Positions 31,764 to 43,816 of a stretch of DNA of 64,000 nucleotides are shown in pieces; within the stretch, counting starts at the first letter, position 1; each line of letters starts with the position of its first letter. The notes under the pieces are model-generated. The model saw only the letters and a program-made list of their open reading frames with translations, did not search any database and had not been told where the DNA came from. The position numbers and the translations under genes were made by a program. The DNA is from Anolis sagrei (Eukaryota > Chordata > Lepidosauria > Squamata > Anolidae). The DNA is taken from contig NC_090022.1 in NCBI RefSeq assembly GCF_037176765.1, positions 179,110,117 to 179,174,116 on the forward strand. The letters are read 5' to 3'.

Positions 31764-34700
31764 GTTTCCATGTTTCCTTCCTGTCTGTCTATCCATCCAT
31801 CCATCCATCCATCCCATTTTTCTCCTGGGTGGGACCTAAGGCAGTTCACAACATGAATCAAAAGAAGACACGTGGATTAAAACCTAATAATCAGCAAAGA
31901 TCACATTAGAGGCTGAGAGTATAAAGTTGTAACATCAGCTTTTGTAGACAGAGTCTCCTTCCTTAATAGCACTCAGGGAAACAGACTGTGTCTGTGAAAG
32001 CATATGCTACCAATTCCATTTTCTTATCTCAAGGTACTACAAGATCCTTTTGTATACTAATACCCCATAGTAACATTAAATTAATAAAGTCATATACAAA
32101 TAATGACGAGAACAATGAAAATTCAGCATGCATTTCACATTCTGCAGAGCTGCCAAAGGTTTGTTCATATAACTGATAACAGAAATAATAAAGATGGGGC
32201 CAGCTTGGCTTCCCACAGCAGAATGTTATGTTAGCTCAGGGACTGCCAACAAGAAGATTCTCACCAATGTAGTAGTAGTAACAACAACAATATTAACAAT
32301 AATAATAATAATGAATTTCATTTGTTGTCCACTTCTCAAGGTGGGGACTGGGGAACGTAAAGAAAGCTTTTCACAGGGGAAACGAGAGAAAACTTTGCCC
32401 TGAGAATCTTAAAAATTGAGCAGGTCACTTGCTGTCACATTGCCTTATCACATGGTATCAGCGTGAAATGGCAAATACAAGGATGGGAAGACACAGCCTC
32501 CTCCGTGGCTCTTGCAAATGTGTTTATTTTGTGGTGCAGGCAGTGCTGATAATGTTATGAGCCAGAAAGCAAGCAGCTGGCCAACTCTTGGCCCATAGCA
32601 ATGCTGCCACTGCTGCCAGATATGCCCACTTAATAAGTTAGTGGGCCTTCTTAGTCTGCATGGGTCATACAAACACTTCATTGTGCCAGGTATCTAAATT
32701 GGGCTTGGGCTTAGCCATGACTACAAGATGTGTGTGTTTTTGTTTTTTTGTTTTTTGCATCCTCTGATTCCCCAGACCAGGGAGAGTGGCTTTGAATTGC
32801 CTCCAGGGACATTAGGTGTAGGATAAATGCGAGTTCAGTGACTGATCGATAAAAATTCCTAGCCTCAAGGTGCCTGCTGGCATGTGACAAGAGCTATTGT
32901 GAGGCTTCAAGAGGTTGATATTCTACAAAATACTCAGCAAAAATATTCCACATCAGTATCAGAATCTCACTTTTCTGTTTCAAGAATGTTTCAACACTGA
33001 TAGGAATGGACACAGATTTTAACGGATGAAGGCAATATCTTGTGAAGTCTCACAATATTTGCTTAACAGATAAACAAATGGCTGGTTTTGTCGACATGTA
33101 GCTAAATATGAGAGATTAGTGTAGTAGTTTGGGATTTGGGTCTCCGGTGGCACAGTGCGTTAAAGCACTGAGCTGCTGAGCTTGTTGACCAAAGGTTGCA
33201 GGTTCGATTTCGGGGAGCGGCGTGAGCTTCCGCTGTCAGCCCTAGCTTCTGCCAACCTAGCAGTTTGAAAACATGCAAATGTGAGTAGATCTATAGGTAC
33301 CGCTCTGGCAGGAAGGTAACGGCGCTCCATACAGTCATGCCGGCCACATGACCTTGGAGGTGTCTATGGACAACACAGGCTCTTTGGCTTAGAAATGGCG
33401 ATGAGCACCACACCCGAGTCAGACATGACTGGACTTAATGTCAGGGGACAACCTTTACCTTAGTGAAGAATAGTATGAAGGCACACAAGAACAGCACACA
33501 AACAATGTTATTTATGGATTGTAGAACTTCCTAGGTGCATGATATAGATTTTCCTGCTTTTCTCACTTACTGTATGTATCAGATTCATTGCATCCCAAAA
33601 GACAGAAAATTTAGAAGCTGATAAGACCATACTGCTAAATGTTTAGTGTCTGATTCCACCAAGCTATCTTACATTTCTTTTAAGGGGGTAAGGTACTTGT
33701 GGCTATGTCCTCTATGTAGCTAACTGTAGAGTCTTCATATCAAATAAGCTTTATCCATGCATTTAAAATTTTCTTTTTAGGCCCTGAACATCACTACACA
33801 TGTACTAAAAAAGGGAGGAGCTTTTGTGGCAAAGGTGAGTACTTCAGGGACCTAGAAAAGTATGTTACTGTAAGCTCCGCTAGCATTTGCATGGCTCTCT
33901 CTGGTGTCATACAGAAGAGAGCCGCTGAGATGGGGATGCTAGATTGAGTAGCCTGTGTGCCAGGGAAGGGGAACTGCCTGGGCCCAGTGAGACAGAGTTG
34001 GCCTCATACATACCACTGTGATTGCTTTTGTATTCCCCACTCTATGTTTCTTTACCTGTTGCCTGGATGGTGATATTTTAATATAGGCATTCAGTGGTAT
34101 TTTGATTTCCTGTCTCAGATTTTCCGAGGGAAGGATGTCACACTACTCTATTCCCAGCTGCGGATTTTCTTTCCTGATGTTACATGTGCCAAACCCCGAA
34201 GCAGCCGTAACTCCAGCATTGGTGAGTATGTTATCCCCTCTTGGTCTTTTGTGATTTTGTTTTGTGTGGCTCTGATTTGCAACTTGATGTTTCTTAATAA
34301 TTTGGCCTAATGTGCACACACAGCTTATCCAGCAGAATCTCAGTTTTCATCTCAAAAAAAAAAAAACACAACAAAAATATCCATGTATTATCTGTTTTTT
34401 TAAGCTAGGGTAGGGACAATCTTTAATTATTATTTGTTTTTAATTTAGATATTAAAAGTTAAAGGACATAAATGAGCTAATACTTAAAGTGAATAACGAA
34501 TAGATAGACAAAACAGGCTGCCAGTTGGAGGCTTGTAGAGTAGTTTTAGTAGTAACTAGTTGATATTTGTTTATAACGTGTATAGGTTATATGTTGTAGA
34601 TAGAGATGTGTTAGCTATTGTAGTTTAGGTTTAGTTTCTAGTTTTTATGATTGTAGTTTTTTACTTTGCTCTTTTTGGTACTCATTAATTTCTTCTTTTT

Positions 34701-37700
34701 GACTTTTTTTGAAGCCTGCCCTCTTTTCTCTTTTTCTATATGTTTGAATAAAAATTATTTTCAAAAAGACACAACACAAATATCCAAGCTTCTCTTTCTC
34801 ATGATGGTAGGGGGATGCTTGAAAGCTTGTATGTGGTCTTTAAAGACTCAGATGTAGAGAGGATGGGATTTGACTTAATCTCAGTTTTATCCCATTGGTC
34901 TATTAAAAGAAGCTTAGCATTGGTGCATAGAGAGATGTAGATGCTGATAACGACATAGACTGCACCAAATTGAGGGTGTATATTATAGTGCAGGATGCCA
35001 GAACATTGGCCTCTAATACTTGAACTTCTTTTCTGTCCTCCCAGAAGCGTTTGTCGTTTGCCGAAACTATAACCCACCGGAAGACTATGTGCCAAACATG
35101 TCCAACCCACTGTTGGATCACTGTTATGGTAAGGAAACTTGAAGATGGAGAGGTGTTCCTCAGGATGATGCTGTGCTGTTGGATAATGAGCAAGGATGCT
35201 CAGTACTATTGATCAGTATTTAGCAAACCTGGACTTCAAGATGTTTTGCACTTTACCTCCCAGAATCCCTGATCATTGGCCAAGCCAACTGAGGTTTCTG
35301 GACGTTGAAGTGCAAAACACATTGAAGATTAGAGTTTGGGAATCACTGATAATTTGCCTGCAGGGTAAAGAGGACAGAAGGAAATCAAGGAGGGGAAGAC
35401 AAGTGTTGGGGGATTCAGAGCAGTGGAGGCTGTGAATGACAGGAATCAGAACAAACTGTCATGTAAGCCAGTGGACTCCTTTTTAAGATTCTGATTTTCA
35501 GTAAAGATACATGAACACCCATTAGGGTGCAAAAGCAATGAATTATGCACACCTTGCAATGGGTGGGTTGGGTGAGGAAATGTTTTGAGATGTCTTCCAG
35601 TTCAAGACATTATGTTGTCCATTGTTGTTGGATGAAGTAGCAGTGTCTTGAGTTTCTCTTCTTGATCTATTTCTCTTGCTCTTAGGCTTCTAGTCGGTGG
35701 GATTGTTAGCGCCTCCAGCATTAACTAACCTATCTATCTGAAATGCAAGTTTGCAACTGATTCTCTAAATCAGGGGTCCTCAAACTATGGCCTGAGGGCT
35801 GGATACGGCCCTTCAAGGTCATTTACCTGGCCCTCGCTCAGGGTCAACCTAAGTCTGAAATGACTTGAAAGCATACAACAACAACAACCCTATCTCATCA
35901 GCCAAAAACAGGCCCACACTTCCTATTGAAATACTAATAAGTTTATATTTGTTAAATTTGATATTCATCTTAATTATTGTTTTTAAGTGTTTTTGCACTA
36001 CAAATAAGATATGTGCAGTGTGCATAGGAATTCATTCATTTTTTTTTCAAATTATAATCCGGCCCTCCAACAGTTTGAGAGGCTATGACCTCGCCCTCTG
36101 TTTAAAAAGTTTGTGGACCCCTGCTCTAAATATTTAGAAGACTATCAAGGAGAGAACAAACAGCCCCTGAAACCCTGAGGGCACCTCCTAGACTACACAG
36201 TATATGATGGACTATAACAATGTCTTGGGTATCACATGTGATCTGGAGGAAGCATGGTTAATATCAAAGCAGCCACATGCTTTGTTTGAATGGAAAGGAG
36301 GAATAATTGATTCAAAAATCCAAATTAATTTTGTTGCAGTTGTTGATCTTGAGAATATGTTTCTTTATTTAAAAATTAATTCTATAATCTCGAGTTATTT
36401 CAGGTTACACAAAGAAAGGAACAAAGAATCTTGTGGTGCTTCATAGATGAAGAAATTTATCACAGATCTCAGCCTTTTCTAAATGATGCAAACATTAGTG
36501 ACAAAACCTAAGACAGAAGAGTTTTATCTTGATCGCTGGGTAAACAAGTACACCTGATACTGCTTTGTATACTCTACCAAAGCTAAGTAGTAGTAATGTT
36601 ATTGATTAGCCCTTAGGCCATATCACAATAAGAAACAGAACAACAAGGCCTGACAAGACCTGATCACATTCCACGTAGAAAGTTAAAATAAGACACTTAT
36701 AATAATACAATAAATACATATGATAAGACATGAAAAAAAAAAAGAAATTGTATTTTTTTTAAAAAGTTTGTTGAAAACAATACTGTCTTATTCTTTAAAA
36801 AATTGAACTTAACTTTAGACCAAAGCTAAGTAGGAGGTTTGAAAAATCCCTAGCTAGCTGGGTCACAGCAAGAGCGGTTTCTTTGATATTCAGGCATACA
36901 GTGGGTGTGTTCTCCTTGAAATGCAGCACACTTGATGTGTTTAAGCAGCCACATCCTCAGGGAACAATGAGCTAATTGTTCGGTTGCAAGATACCCTTGT
37001 TTCCCAGGAGTAGGCGGACAGTGATGGATCTGTCTACCACTTTTCAGAGGCAGATTAGGAGGAAGTGGCAAGGGAATAGACAACTATGTCATTAATGTGT
37101 CACTTAAGAATTATTACTGCTCACAGAATGACTGGAGAGTGTGTGATGTTAATAGTAAATGTAAAATTCAGGAAAAGAATGTTTAGAATATGATTAGACA
37201 ATCATATCTTCTCTCCACAGCATGGAAGACTGGGGGGGGGGGGGGGGGTGTATTTTTTTGAAGGTGTTAAGTATTCTTGATTAAAGCCTTTTGACCTGTG
37301 GTGGCCTGCCTTTTCAGCACACATGTTCAGTGAAATCTAATGTATGGTAGTGTTACTGCGGTACTTTTCCAAGTATAATGAAGGATAATGTCTAAGAATG
37401 TGAGCAGGAAACCCCTGGTATAGATCCACAGGCACCTATCCATGTCTCCTTAGAAATAAGTCCCATTGATTTTAGGGCAGGTAATAGAGTATTTACCTTG
37501 TCAAATACAGGTTTCTCTTTGTCAGCTTTGGACCCCACCTCTCAATTTGCTAATATTGGAAATAATACCCTACAAAGTCTACCCTAAAAAGTTATTGTAA
37601 GGTTGAACCTCTTATATGCCTACGGGGCTGTAAAATCATGTGTTTTCAGATACCTACATATATTCTGCACATACTTTTATGAGTTGTAGCTCACTTCTTC

Positions 37701-40325
37701 AGATAGATGCAATGCTGCTGAACAGACAGTCATTTACTCTCTGTTATTGTTCTTCTTTATATATAAAGACAGCAATGCTATTAATATTGGCTATTAATAT
37801 TAGTTACAGTGTTGGAATTTGCTTGAGCATCATTCAAACAGCACCAAACACTCGATATCCTTTCCCTGGAATATCATTACAGTAAAGGTTAATAACACTC
37901 CTTAAGTGTGATTCCCCAAAGGTTAGCTCTCTGGGAAGGAATGGTGGTGACTTGAATTTTCGGAGCCACGGAGAATAAAATACATTTAATATATATACTC
38001 AAGTGTAGGTCTATATACTCAAGTATAGGTATAGGAGCCCCCAGTATCACAGTGAGTTAAAGCACTGAGCTACTGAGCTTGTTGACCGAAAGATCACAGG
38101 TTTGATTCCGGGGAGCGTTGTGAGCCCTAGCTTCTGCCAACCTAGCAGTTTGAAAACTTGCAAATGTGAGTAGATCAATAGGTACCGCTCCGGCGGGAAG
38201 ATAACTGCGCTCCATGCAGTCATGCTGGCCACATGACCTTGGAGGTGTCTATGGACAACGCCGGCTCTTCAGCTTAGAAATGGAGATTAGCACCACACCC
38301 CAGAGTCAGACATGACGACTTAATGTCAGGGGACAACCTTTACCTATAGGACTAGAAATTTCAGTCAAAAAATAGACTCAAAACCCCTTGATCAACTTAT
38401 CCGCAGGTCAATGCAGATACTGTACCATAATTCTTATCGGGAAAATAAGTCATCCCCTTTTTTGGATATTTATCCTTTGCTTGACATAATGTGGCAAAAG
38501 GCCTTTTTGAATGCCTGGATGGGAAGATGGCAAAGGCTGGCATTTCCTTTCTCTGCAGAATGATCTTCAACTTATTCATGGGTCATGTCAAAATCCATAA
38601 TTTTGACTGCAAAAACTGCCCTCAGCTTATACATTGGGTCAGCTTATACAGGAGTATATGTGGTTGGTATAAGGATCTTCTTGAACCAAAGGGCAAACCT
38701 GGGGATTATCCAAAAGGAGTCCAGATTAGTAGGAGTCTGGTGTTTGCTGTGCTAGAGAGAAGCGGGCAGTGTGCAGCTGGCACTTACCACATCTTCTTTG
38801 ATTTAGATGTGGATTTTAATCAGTTGGAGGGTCCTAATCGGGTCATTGTCCCCTTCCTGGCTTGCGGAGACCTGAGTGCTTACGACTCCGACCGGACGTA
38901 CCCCCTACAGGTAATACTCAATGATCTTCTGACATGATCAGTCTTCCGGAGATAAGCGGGGATGGGTGGCTACATCTATAACAGACTGTCTTTGCATTAA
39001 CAGATGAATCGGGCTAACGGAACATTTCTATAGAATTAGGTCAGTGGTTCTCAACCTTCCTAATGCTGTGACCCCTTAATACAATTCCTCATGTTATGCT
39101 GACCCCCCACCACAACTTTGTGTTGCTACTTCATAATTATAATTTTGCTACTATTGTGAATCATAATGTAAATATCCGATATGCAGGTATTTTCCTTCAC
39201 TGGACCAAATTTGGCACAAATACCCAATACGCCCAAATTTGAATACCGGTGGGGTTGGGGGGGATTGATTTTGTAATTTGGGAGTTGTAATTGCTGGGAT
39301 TGATAGTTCACCTACACTCAAAGAGCATTCTGAACTCCACCAGCAATGGAATTGAACCAAACTTGGAACATAGAACTGCCATGACCCACTGAAAATACTG
39401 GAAGGGTTTGGTGGACATTGACCTTGAGTTTAGGAGTTGTAGTTCACTTACATCCAGAGAACACTGTGGACTCAGACAAAGATAGATCTGGCCCAAACTT
39501 GGCACAAATACTCAATATTCCCAAATGTGAACACTGGTGGAATTTGGAGAAAAATAAACCTTGACATTTGGAGTTGTTGTTGCTGGAATTTATAGTTCAC
39601 CTATAATCAAAGAGCATTCAGAACCCCACCAACAGTAGAATTTGACCAAACTTCCCACACAGAACCCGCATAACCAGCAGAAAACACTGTTTTCTGATGG
39701 TCTTTGGAGACTCCTATGACACTCCCTCACGAACCACCCAGGGGTCCTGACCTCCAGGTTGAGAAGCACTGAATTAGGTGGAATCTTGTATTGATAGTGG
39801 TGGTATCAGCTTCTGTCCAGCTGCAGAAGCATCCAACAAGCTGCTATAGTTTTGGTTCAAGATAGCAAGATATCAAAGTCTCATTGTCAAAGAGTTTCCA
39901 GCATGAACTTTTGTCTCCCTGAAGCTGTGTAGTAAATTTGACTAAAATGGGCAGCTTGAAGAGGGCAGTTGAGGGTTAAGTGAAGGGAATCTTCTTGTCG
40001 CTGTGGTGATTACTATTCTGTGCCTTTTGGAGACAGTTTAGACCTGCTGGCAATGTAGATAGTGGTATAACCTGTCTCTCCTTTTCTCCTATTTGGACAG
40101 CTGGATCCTGAGAAAGAATATACCTACACACCTCCCACTCAGCCCCCCATCCGGCCTCCCTATGAAGAAGCCTGCTTTTTAAAGAAGCACAATCTTCTCA
40201 CTAAGGAGTCAATGCCCCAGCCTCAGCAGCAGGTTGCCTCCCGTGAGCCTCCACAGCAGGAAGAACAGGAGCCAGGAGGCTTAGAGGCTGAAGTCATAGA
40301 TGCCCTGGAAGAGTTGTCCACGTGA
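29126..40325 (+). CDS. FTSJ1: FTSJ1, tRNA 2'-O-methyltransferase, complete
   Basis: FTSJ1 (yeast Trm7) methylates the ribose 2'-OH in tRNA anticodon loops (positions 32 and 34) using SAM, with partner proteins, mainly in the cytoplasm. Coding exons: 29126-29246, 29958-30027, 30130-30232, 30353-30431, 31267-31319, 33781-33834, 34119-34221, 35045-35128, 38807-38910, 40101-40325. All junctions are AG/GT and in frame, giving 331 residues (human 329). The start sits in GGAAGATGG, in an exon beginning at 29106 after CTCTCTCACATCCAG. SAM motif [13 protein letters not shown] is at 47-59. The RrmJ-type catalytic tetrad is complete: K28, D120 (CDGAPD), K160 and E195, with RrmJ spacing for the last three. 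The C-terminal tail after about residue 275 is P/Q/E-rich and variable. Poly(A) signal AATAAA at 40468-40473. Confidence 0.98.
29460..29568. mobile_element. Old hAT-type foldback MITE
   Basis: TTTGGGACCTCAACTTCTAG and GAGTTTGAGAATCACTGG are diverged arms of the CAGTGGTTCTCAACC family. Confidence 0.4.
30432..30970. other. FTSJ1 intron, no clear content
   Basis: An internal near-repeat is visible (GACCATAGAATCACACTGGA-like blocks near 30688 and 30778). Otherwise I recognise nothing. Confidence 0.3.
30975..31160 (-). mobile_element. L2-type LINE tail
   Basis: The TTATTTATTTATTTACT edge, CAGCCCGAGGGCAACTCAGG and GGCGGTTTACAAAACTGGCA are the complement of the L2 tail. Confidence 0.65.
31683..31815. 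repeat. (CTGT)n(CTAT)n(CCAT)n microsatellite, with L2-like tail after it
   Basis: Tetranucleotide tracts of CTGT, then CTAT, then ATCC units. The following GGGACCTAAGGCAGTTCACA (about 31830) resembles an L2 tail in minus orientation, which probably seeded the array. FTSJ1 intron. Confidence 0.7.
31950..33138. other. FTSJ1 intron, mostly unrecognised
   Basis: Contains an (AAT/ACA) simple-repeat patch near 32276-32312 and possible LINE-tail DNA after it (TTTGTTGTCCACTTCTCAAG). No gene is seen. Confidence 0.3.
33139..33465 (+). mobile_element. Sauria-type tRNA-derived SINE
   Basis: GGTGGCACAGTGCGTTAAAG head, GGTTGCAGGTTCGATTTCGG B-box region, CATGCCGGCCACATGACC body and ACCTTTACCTTA tail. FTSJ1 intron, sense. 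Confidence 0.88.
34384..34768 (+). mobile_element. L1-type 3' insertion with long target duplication
   Basis: A T- and A-rich segment ending GAATAAAAATTATTTTCAAA is bracketed by ACACAACAAAAATATCCA (34366-34383) and ACACAACACAAATATCCA (34769-34786), 17 of 18 matching. This is the footprint of L1-type target-primed insertion. No coding frame. FTSJ1 intron. Confidence 0.7.
35771..36123 (-). mobile_element. hAT-type MITE, CAGGGGTCCTCAA family
   Basis: An inverted copy of the family at 4387. Perfect 8-base target duplications CTCTAAAT at 35763-35770 and 36124-36131. Confidence 0.9.
36132..37984. other. FTSJ1 intron, no gene seen
   Basis: Holds A-rich patches (36730-36770), a run of about 17 G at 37232-37248, and otherwise unrecognised intronic sequence. 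No reading frame or repeat family I can name. Confidence 0.3.
37232..37248. repeat. Poly-G run
   Basis: About 17 consecutive G after ACTG. The length may be unreliable in the assembly. Confidence 0.7.
37985..38655. mobile_element. CTCGAGTATAAGCC-type MITE with nested SINE
   Basis: The left end TATATACTCAAGTGTAGG and the right CAGCTTATACAGGAGTATAT are diverged family termini. A Sauria SINE is inserted at about 38035-38346. It lies just upstream of FTSJ1 exon 9. Confidence 0.55.
38035..38346 (+). mobile_element. Sauria-type tRNA-derived SINE
   Basis: GGAGCCCCCAGTATCACAGT head, GTTTGATTCCGGGGAGCG B-box region, CATGCTGGCCACATGACC body, and ACAACCTTTACCTA tail. Confidence 0.85.
39042..39771 (+). 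mobile_element. hAT-type MITE, 730 bases, CAGTGGTTCTCAACC termini
   Basis: It begins CAGTGGTTCTCAACCTTCC and ends CCAGGTTGAGAAGCACTG. Perfect 8-base target duplications AATTAGGT at 39034-39041 and 39772-39779. No transposase. From about 39264 its 3' half is shared with the long Helitrons at 27562, 42754, 44289 and 55098. Confidence 0.9.
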
Positions 40326-40467
40326 CACACGTATGCCTGCATCCCGCCATCTACCATTTTGAAAAACTTTTCATTTAACCCTTCTTGATTATTTGAATCT
40401 AGAACTTGTTGAATCATTCCTCAAAAGACTTCAGAATATCCCTAACAAGACAGGAAGCACTGGTTTT

Positions 40468-40473
40468 AATAAA
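40468..40473 (+). terminator. FTSJ1 poly(A) signal
   Basis: AATAAA 143 bases after the FTSJ1 stop, inside TTTTAATAAAAAAAACAC. Confidence 0.7.
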
Positions 40474-40575
40474 AAAAACACTCATTGCTTGCTCAAAGCT
40501 TTCTATTTAGTGTTTTAGTTGCCTGAACTATCTGTTAGATACAAATCCTTATTTATCTGTCAAAGGGAAGTAATA

Positions 40576-41325
40576 CCGTATATTCTGGTGTATAAGACTA
40601 CTTTTAAACCCAATAAAATCTTCTCAAAAGTCAGGGGTTGTCTTATATTCGGGGTCGTCTTATACGCGGGAATAGTCTTATACACTGGGAGTCGTCTTAT
40701 AGAGTGGGTGCTGAAACTTCCAATCGGATTGGAGAATCTGTGGTTGCCACATATGGTAGGGGAAGCTAAAAAATTGCAGTGGCCTGTCGTATGCAGCGAC
40801 TGTATGAAAGCATTAAGGACGACACTGTACAAGTACGGTAGAAGAAAATCCATTCATCAGGATTCGTGGACTTAATGCGGTACCAATGGTGAGGTGAAGG
40901 GGCACCGCATCGGGAAGGTGTAAGTGAAGGGCGGAGAAAGCTGCAGGCTTCCGGGGCGCCCAGGGTATGGAAAAAAGAGAGAGAGTGGCTTTGGCTCCAG
41001 AAAAACACACCTCTTTTACCTGTCTGGCCCGCCCTTGTGTCCTATTACTGTATCTCCTCCTCTGCCTCTCAGATTTCGCTCCTGAAGACTGCAGTGAAGT
41101 GGTGCAGTTGCACATGTGCAAGATCTGAGAGGCAGAGAAGGAGGTACAGTAATAGGAAAATTACCATACTGAAATGAAATCTGATGCTTTTAAAAATTTT
41201 ATTTGGTGTGCGTTGGAAGAGGGGTAGTCTTATACGGTGAATATATCCCAAACTCTATATTTTAACTGGAAAAGTTGGGAGGCGTCTTATACACCCAGTC
41301 GTCTTATATGCCGGAATATACGGGT
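40576..41325. mobile_element. MITE with repeated GTCTTATA subterminal motifs
   Basis: The termini TACCGTATATTCTGGTGTAT and the complement of ATGCCGGAATATACGGGTA are inverted repeats. GTCTTATA (or its complement) recurs near both ends (about 40649, 40666, 40676, 40694, 41229, 41283, 41301). No transposase frame is evident. Confidence 0.65.
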
Positions 41326-41599
41326 ACATTTATTCGTATTTGATATTTATTTATAGCCTATCTTTTTCCATTTGGGACTCAAGGCAGCTTACAAAGGTGA
41401 AATCAGACCCAGTTTTAAAAGTGTACCATATAGTGAATATCCTTTATAAGCTATGTATGAGAGCATACAAGGGAAATTTATAGTGTTTTGTATACTGCAG
41501 GATGCATTACAAATTGTTCATTTACCATAATTTATAAATACATATTCTTTCCTAACCACTTCTCCTCTCCTCACTGTGTGACTTTCTTGCTTTCTTTTT

Positions 41600-42753
41600 A
41601 TTTTACTGTTTTTTTAAAGTTTATTTTATTATGCTATAAACACAAATCAACAAGCCAAATTCCAAGTTTTACACATATAAATCCTGAGTAATTCAACAAA
41701 TATTAAAGACATTATAGTAATTTACACTGGTGTAGATGACATTTTTTCCCACTCTCCCTCCCTCCTCGACCACAGTATATTTTTACTAATCTTGCAGATC
41801 CAGCCACTGGTAGAGTCTTGGTATTTTTTCTTTGATGTGATCGTTGGCTCCTCCATTTTTCACTCAGTTGAAGTACACCTTCCATCTATTTGTAATGTCC
41901 TTTTCTTTGTCCATTCTTGGTGTTTGCTTGGTCATAATTCCCGTAATGTCTAACAGCACTTGATCATACATATAATCATTCCAATTACTTAATATCCATT
42001 TCGATTTGTCTTTCCATCCTCTAGCAATCATGCGCTGCTCTTATTTTTACCTTAAATATCTCCTGGCAATTAGTTTTTATACTCTGATGATCCAACACTA
42101 CCCATAGTTGCAAAATTATTAATTTTAATTTTTATCTGGAATATCTCCTGAATTTTTCCTTGTATCATTTGCCAGAATTTATACATTTCAGAACACTCCC
42201 ACCACATATGTGAATAAGTACCTTTTTCTTTATTACAATGCCAACACTTTGAATTCTTTCCTTTTACCATATAAGCCAGTTGTTCAGGAGTTCTATACCA
42301 TCTTAATATCATCTTTTTTTCTAATTTATTATATTTTTCTGTTTTTATTTTATTCATGTTCCTAATTATTTCCTCTTTGTCTTGTGTCCGTAATGATTTA
42401 ACCCCATTCCATTTGTTACATATTGCTCTAATCATAAACTCTTTATCTTCAACCATTAAATTATATATTTTTGCCACTGTTCCTTTACTTGTTTTTTCTC
42501 TTGCATTTAGCAATTTATCTACCTTTAGTTCTTCAGTGGGCTGTGCACCCTCTTTTTTAACTTTTTCCCAAATCCCTCTTAATTTTAACCAATTTTCTCT
42601 CCCCCCCCCCCCGCCTTTTTCCAAAAGCCGTGGCCAATTAATTATCTCTCCATCTTGTTTCCACATATCTTTTACCCTCCTTAATCCCTTTTCTTCTAAG
42701 TTTTTTGCTAACCTTTCGGGGAGTCCCATGCTCTTAATTGGAGTCTTCCCTGA
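41600..42753 (-). mobile_element. L1 LINE 3' fragment
   Basis: The minus strand encodes the L1 ORF2 C-terminus: LRTQDKEEIIRNMNKIKTEK, RWYRTPEQLAYM and KCWHCNKEKGTYSHMWWECS, followed by a 3' UTR and A-rich end at about 41610. The 5' side is cut where a Helitron begins (42754). Confidence 0.85.
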
Positions 42754-43610
42754 TCTATATATATATAAATGCTCTGTGCATAATGAGTGCCTTAAAAACA
42801 AAAGAACTAATGAACGAAATCACACCAAATTTGGCAACAAAACGTCTCACAACACAAGGAGTGACCATCACTCAAAAAATATGATTTTGTCATTTGGGAG
42901 TTTTAGTTGCTGGGATTTATAGTTCACTTATAATCAAAGAGCATTCTGGACTCCACCAATGATGGAATTGAACCAAACTTGGCACACAGGACTTCCAAAA
43001 GCAACAGAAAACACTAGAAGGTTTTGGTGGGCATTGACCTTGAGTTTGAGAGTTCACCTACATCCAGAGAACACTTTGGACTCAAACAATGATGGATCTG
43101 GACCCAACTTGGCATGAATATTCCATTTGCTCAAATATGAACACAGATGGAGTTTGGGGGAAATAGACCCTGACATTTGGAAGTTCCTGGGATTTACAGT
43201 TCACCTACAACCAAAGAGCATTCTGAACCCCACCAACGACAGAATTGGGCAAACTTCCCACAGAGAACCCCCATGACCAACAGAAAGTATTTAAGGCCAT
43301 CCAGTCCAAGTCCCTTCACCAAGACAAGAAAACATAATCAACAGAACAAACCAGTCATACATAGATATATATTATTCATACACACTTAGATATAGATTTG
43401 AAAAGGACCACTAAAGAAGAACAATTGTATGTTGCATGTTCCAGAGTAGGCAAACCAATCTCCATATCAAAACTGACAAAAAAACAACAAGGAATCCTAT
43501 TACCCATAAGCAGAAAGACATTACATAGATTAGAAACCAACACTTTCTCATTACTTTAATTTCCAGATCACCAGACTGGGCCACAGCAACGCGGGGCGGG
43601 GGACAGCTAG
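42754..43610 (+). mobile_element. Long Helitron with captured hAT core
   Basis: It starts TCTATATATATATAAATG and ends with CACAGCAACGCGGGGCGG and CTAG (43607-43610) before T. The interior shares TTTGGGAGTTTTAGTTGCTG...CAAAGAGCATTCTG blocks with the hAT at 39042, but lacks the hAT terminus. Confidence 0.85.
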
Positions 43611-43816
43611 TATTTTATATTTTTACTGTTACAGTCGTTACTAATTGCCCTATGGCCTCTTCCCTCTCTCTCTGCTTCCTACCCCAAGCATGGAGTACAG
43701 CATTACCATCTTTTTCACCTTCGGTCCCTCAGGTTGGCCTGTGTTGTTTTTCTGTTCTCAGAATTTAGCATGTCTGTCTTTGCCTTGAGGGGAAAACCAT
43801 TTTCTGGCAATTGCAT

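Noticed and set aside
38491-38937. 148-codon frame around FTSJ1 exon 9
   Set aside because: Only 38807-38910 is exon. The rest is MITE-derived intron that happens to stay open.
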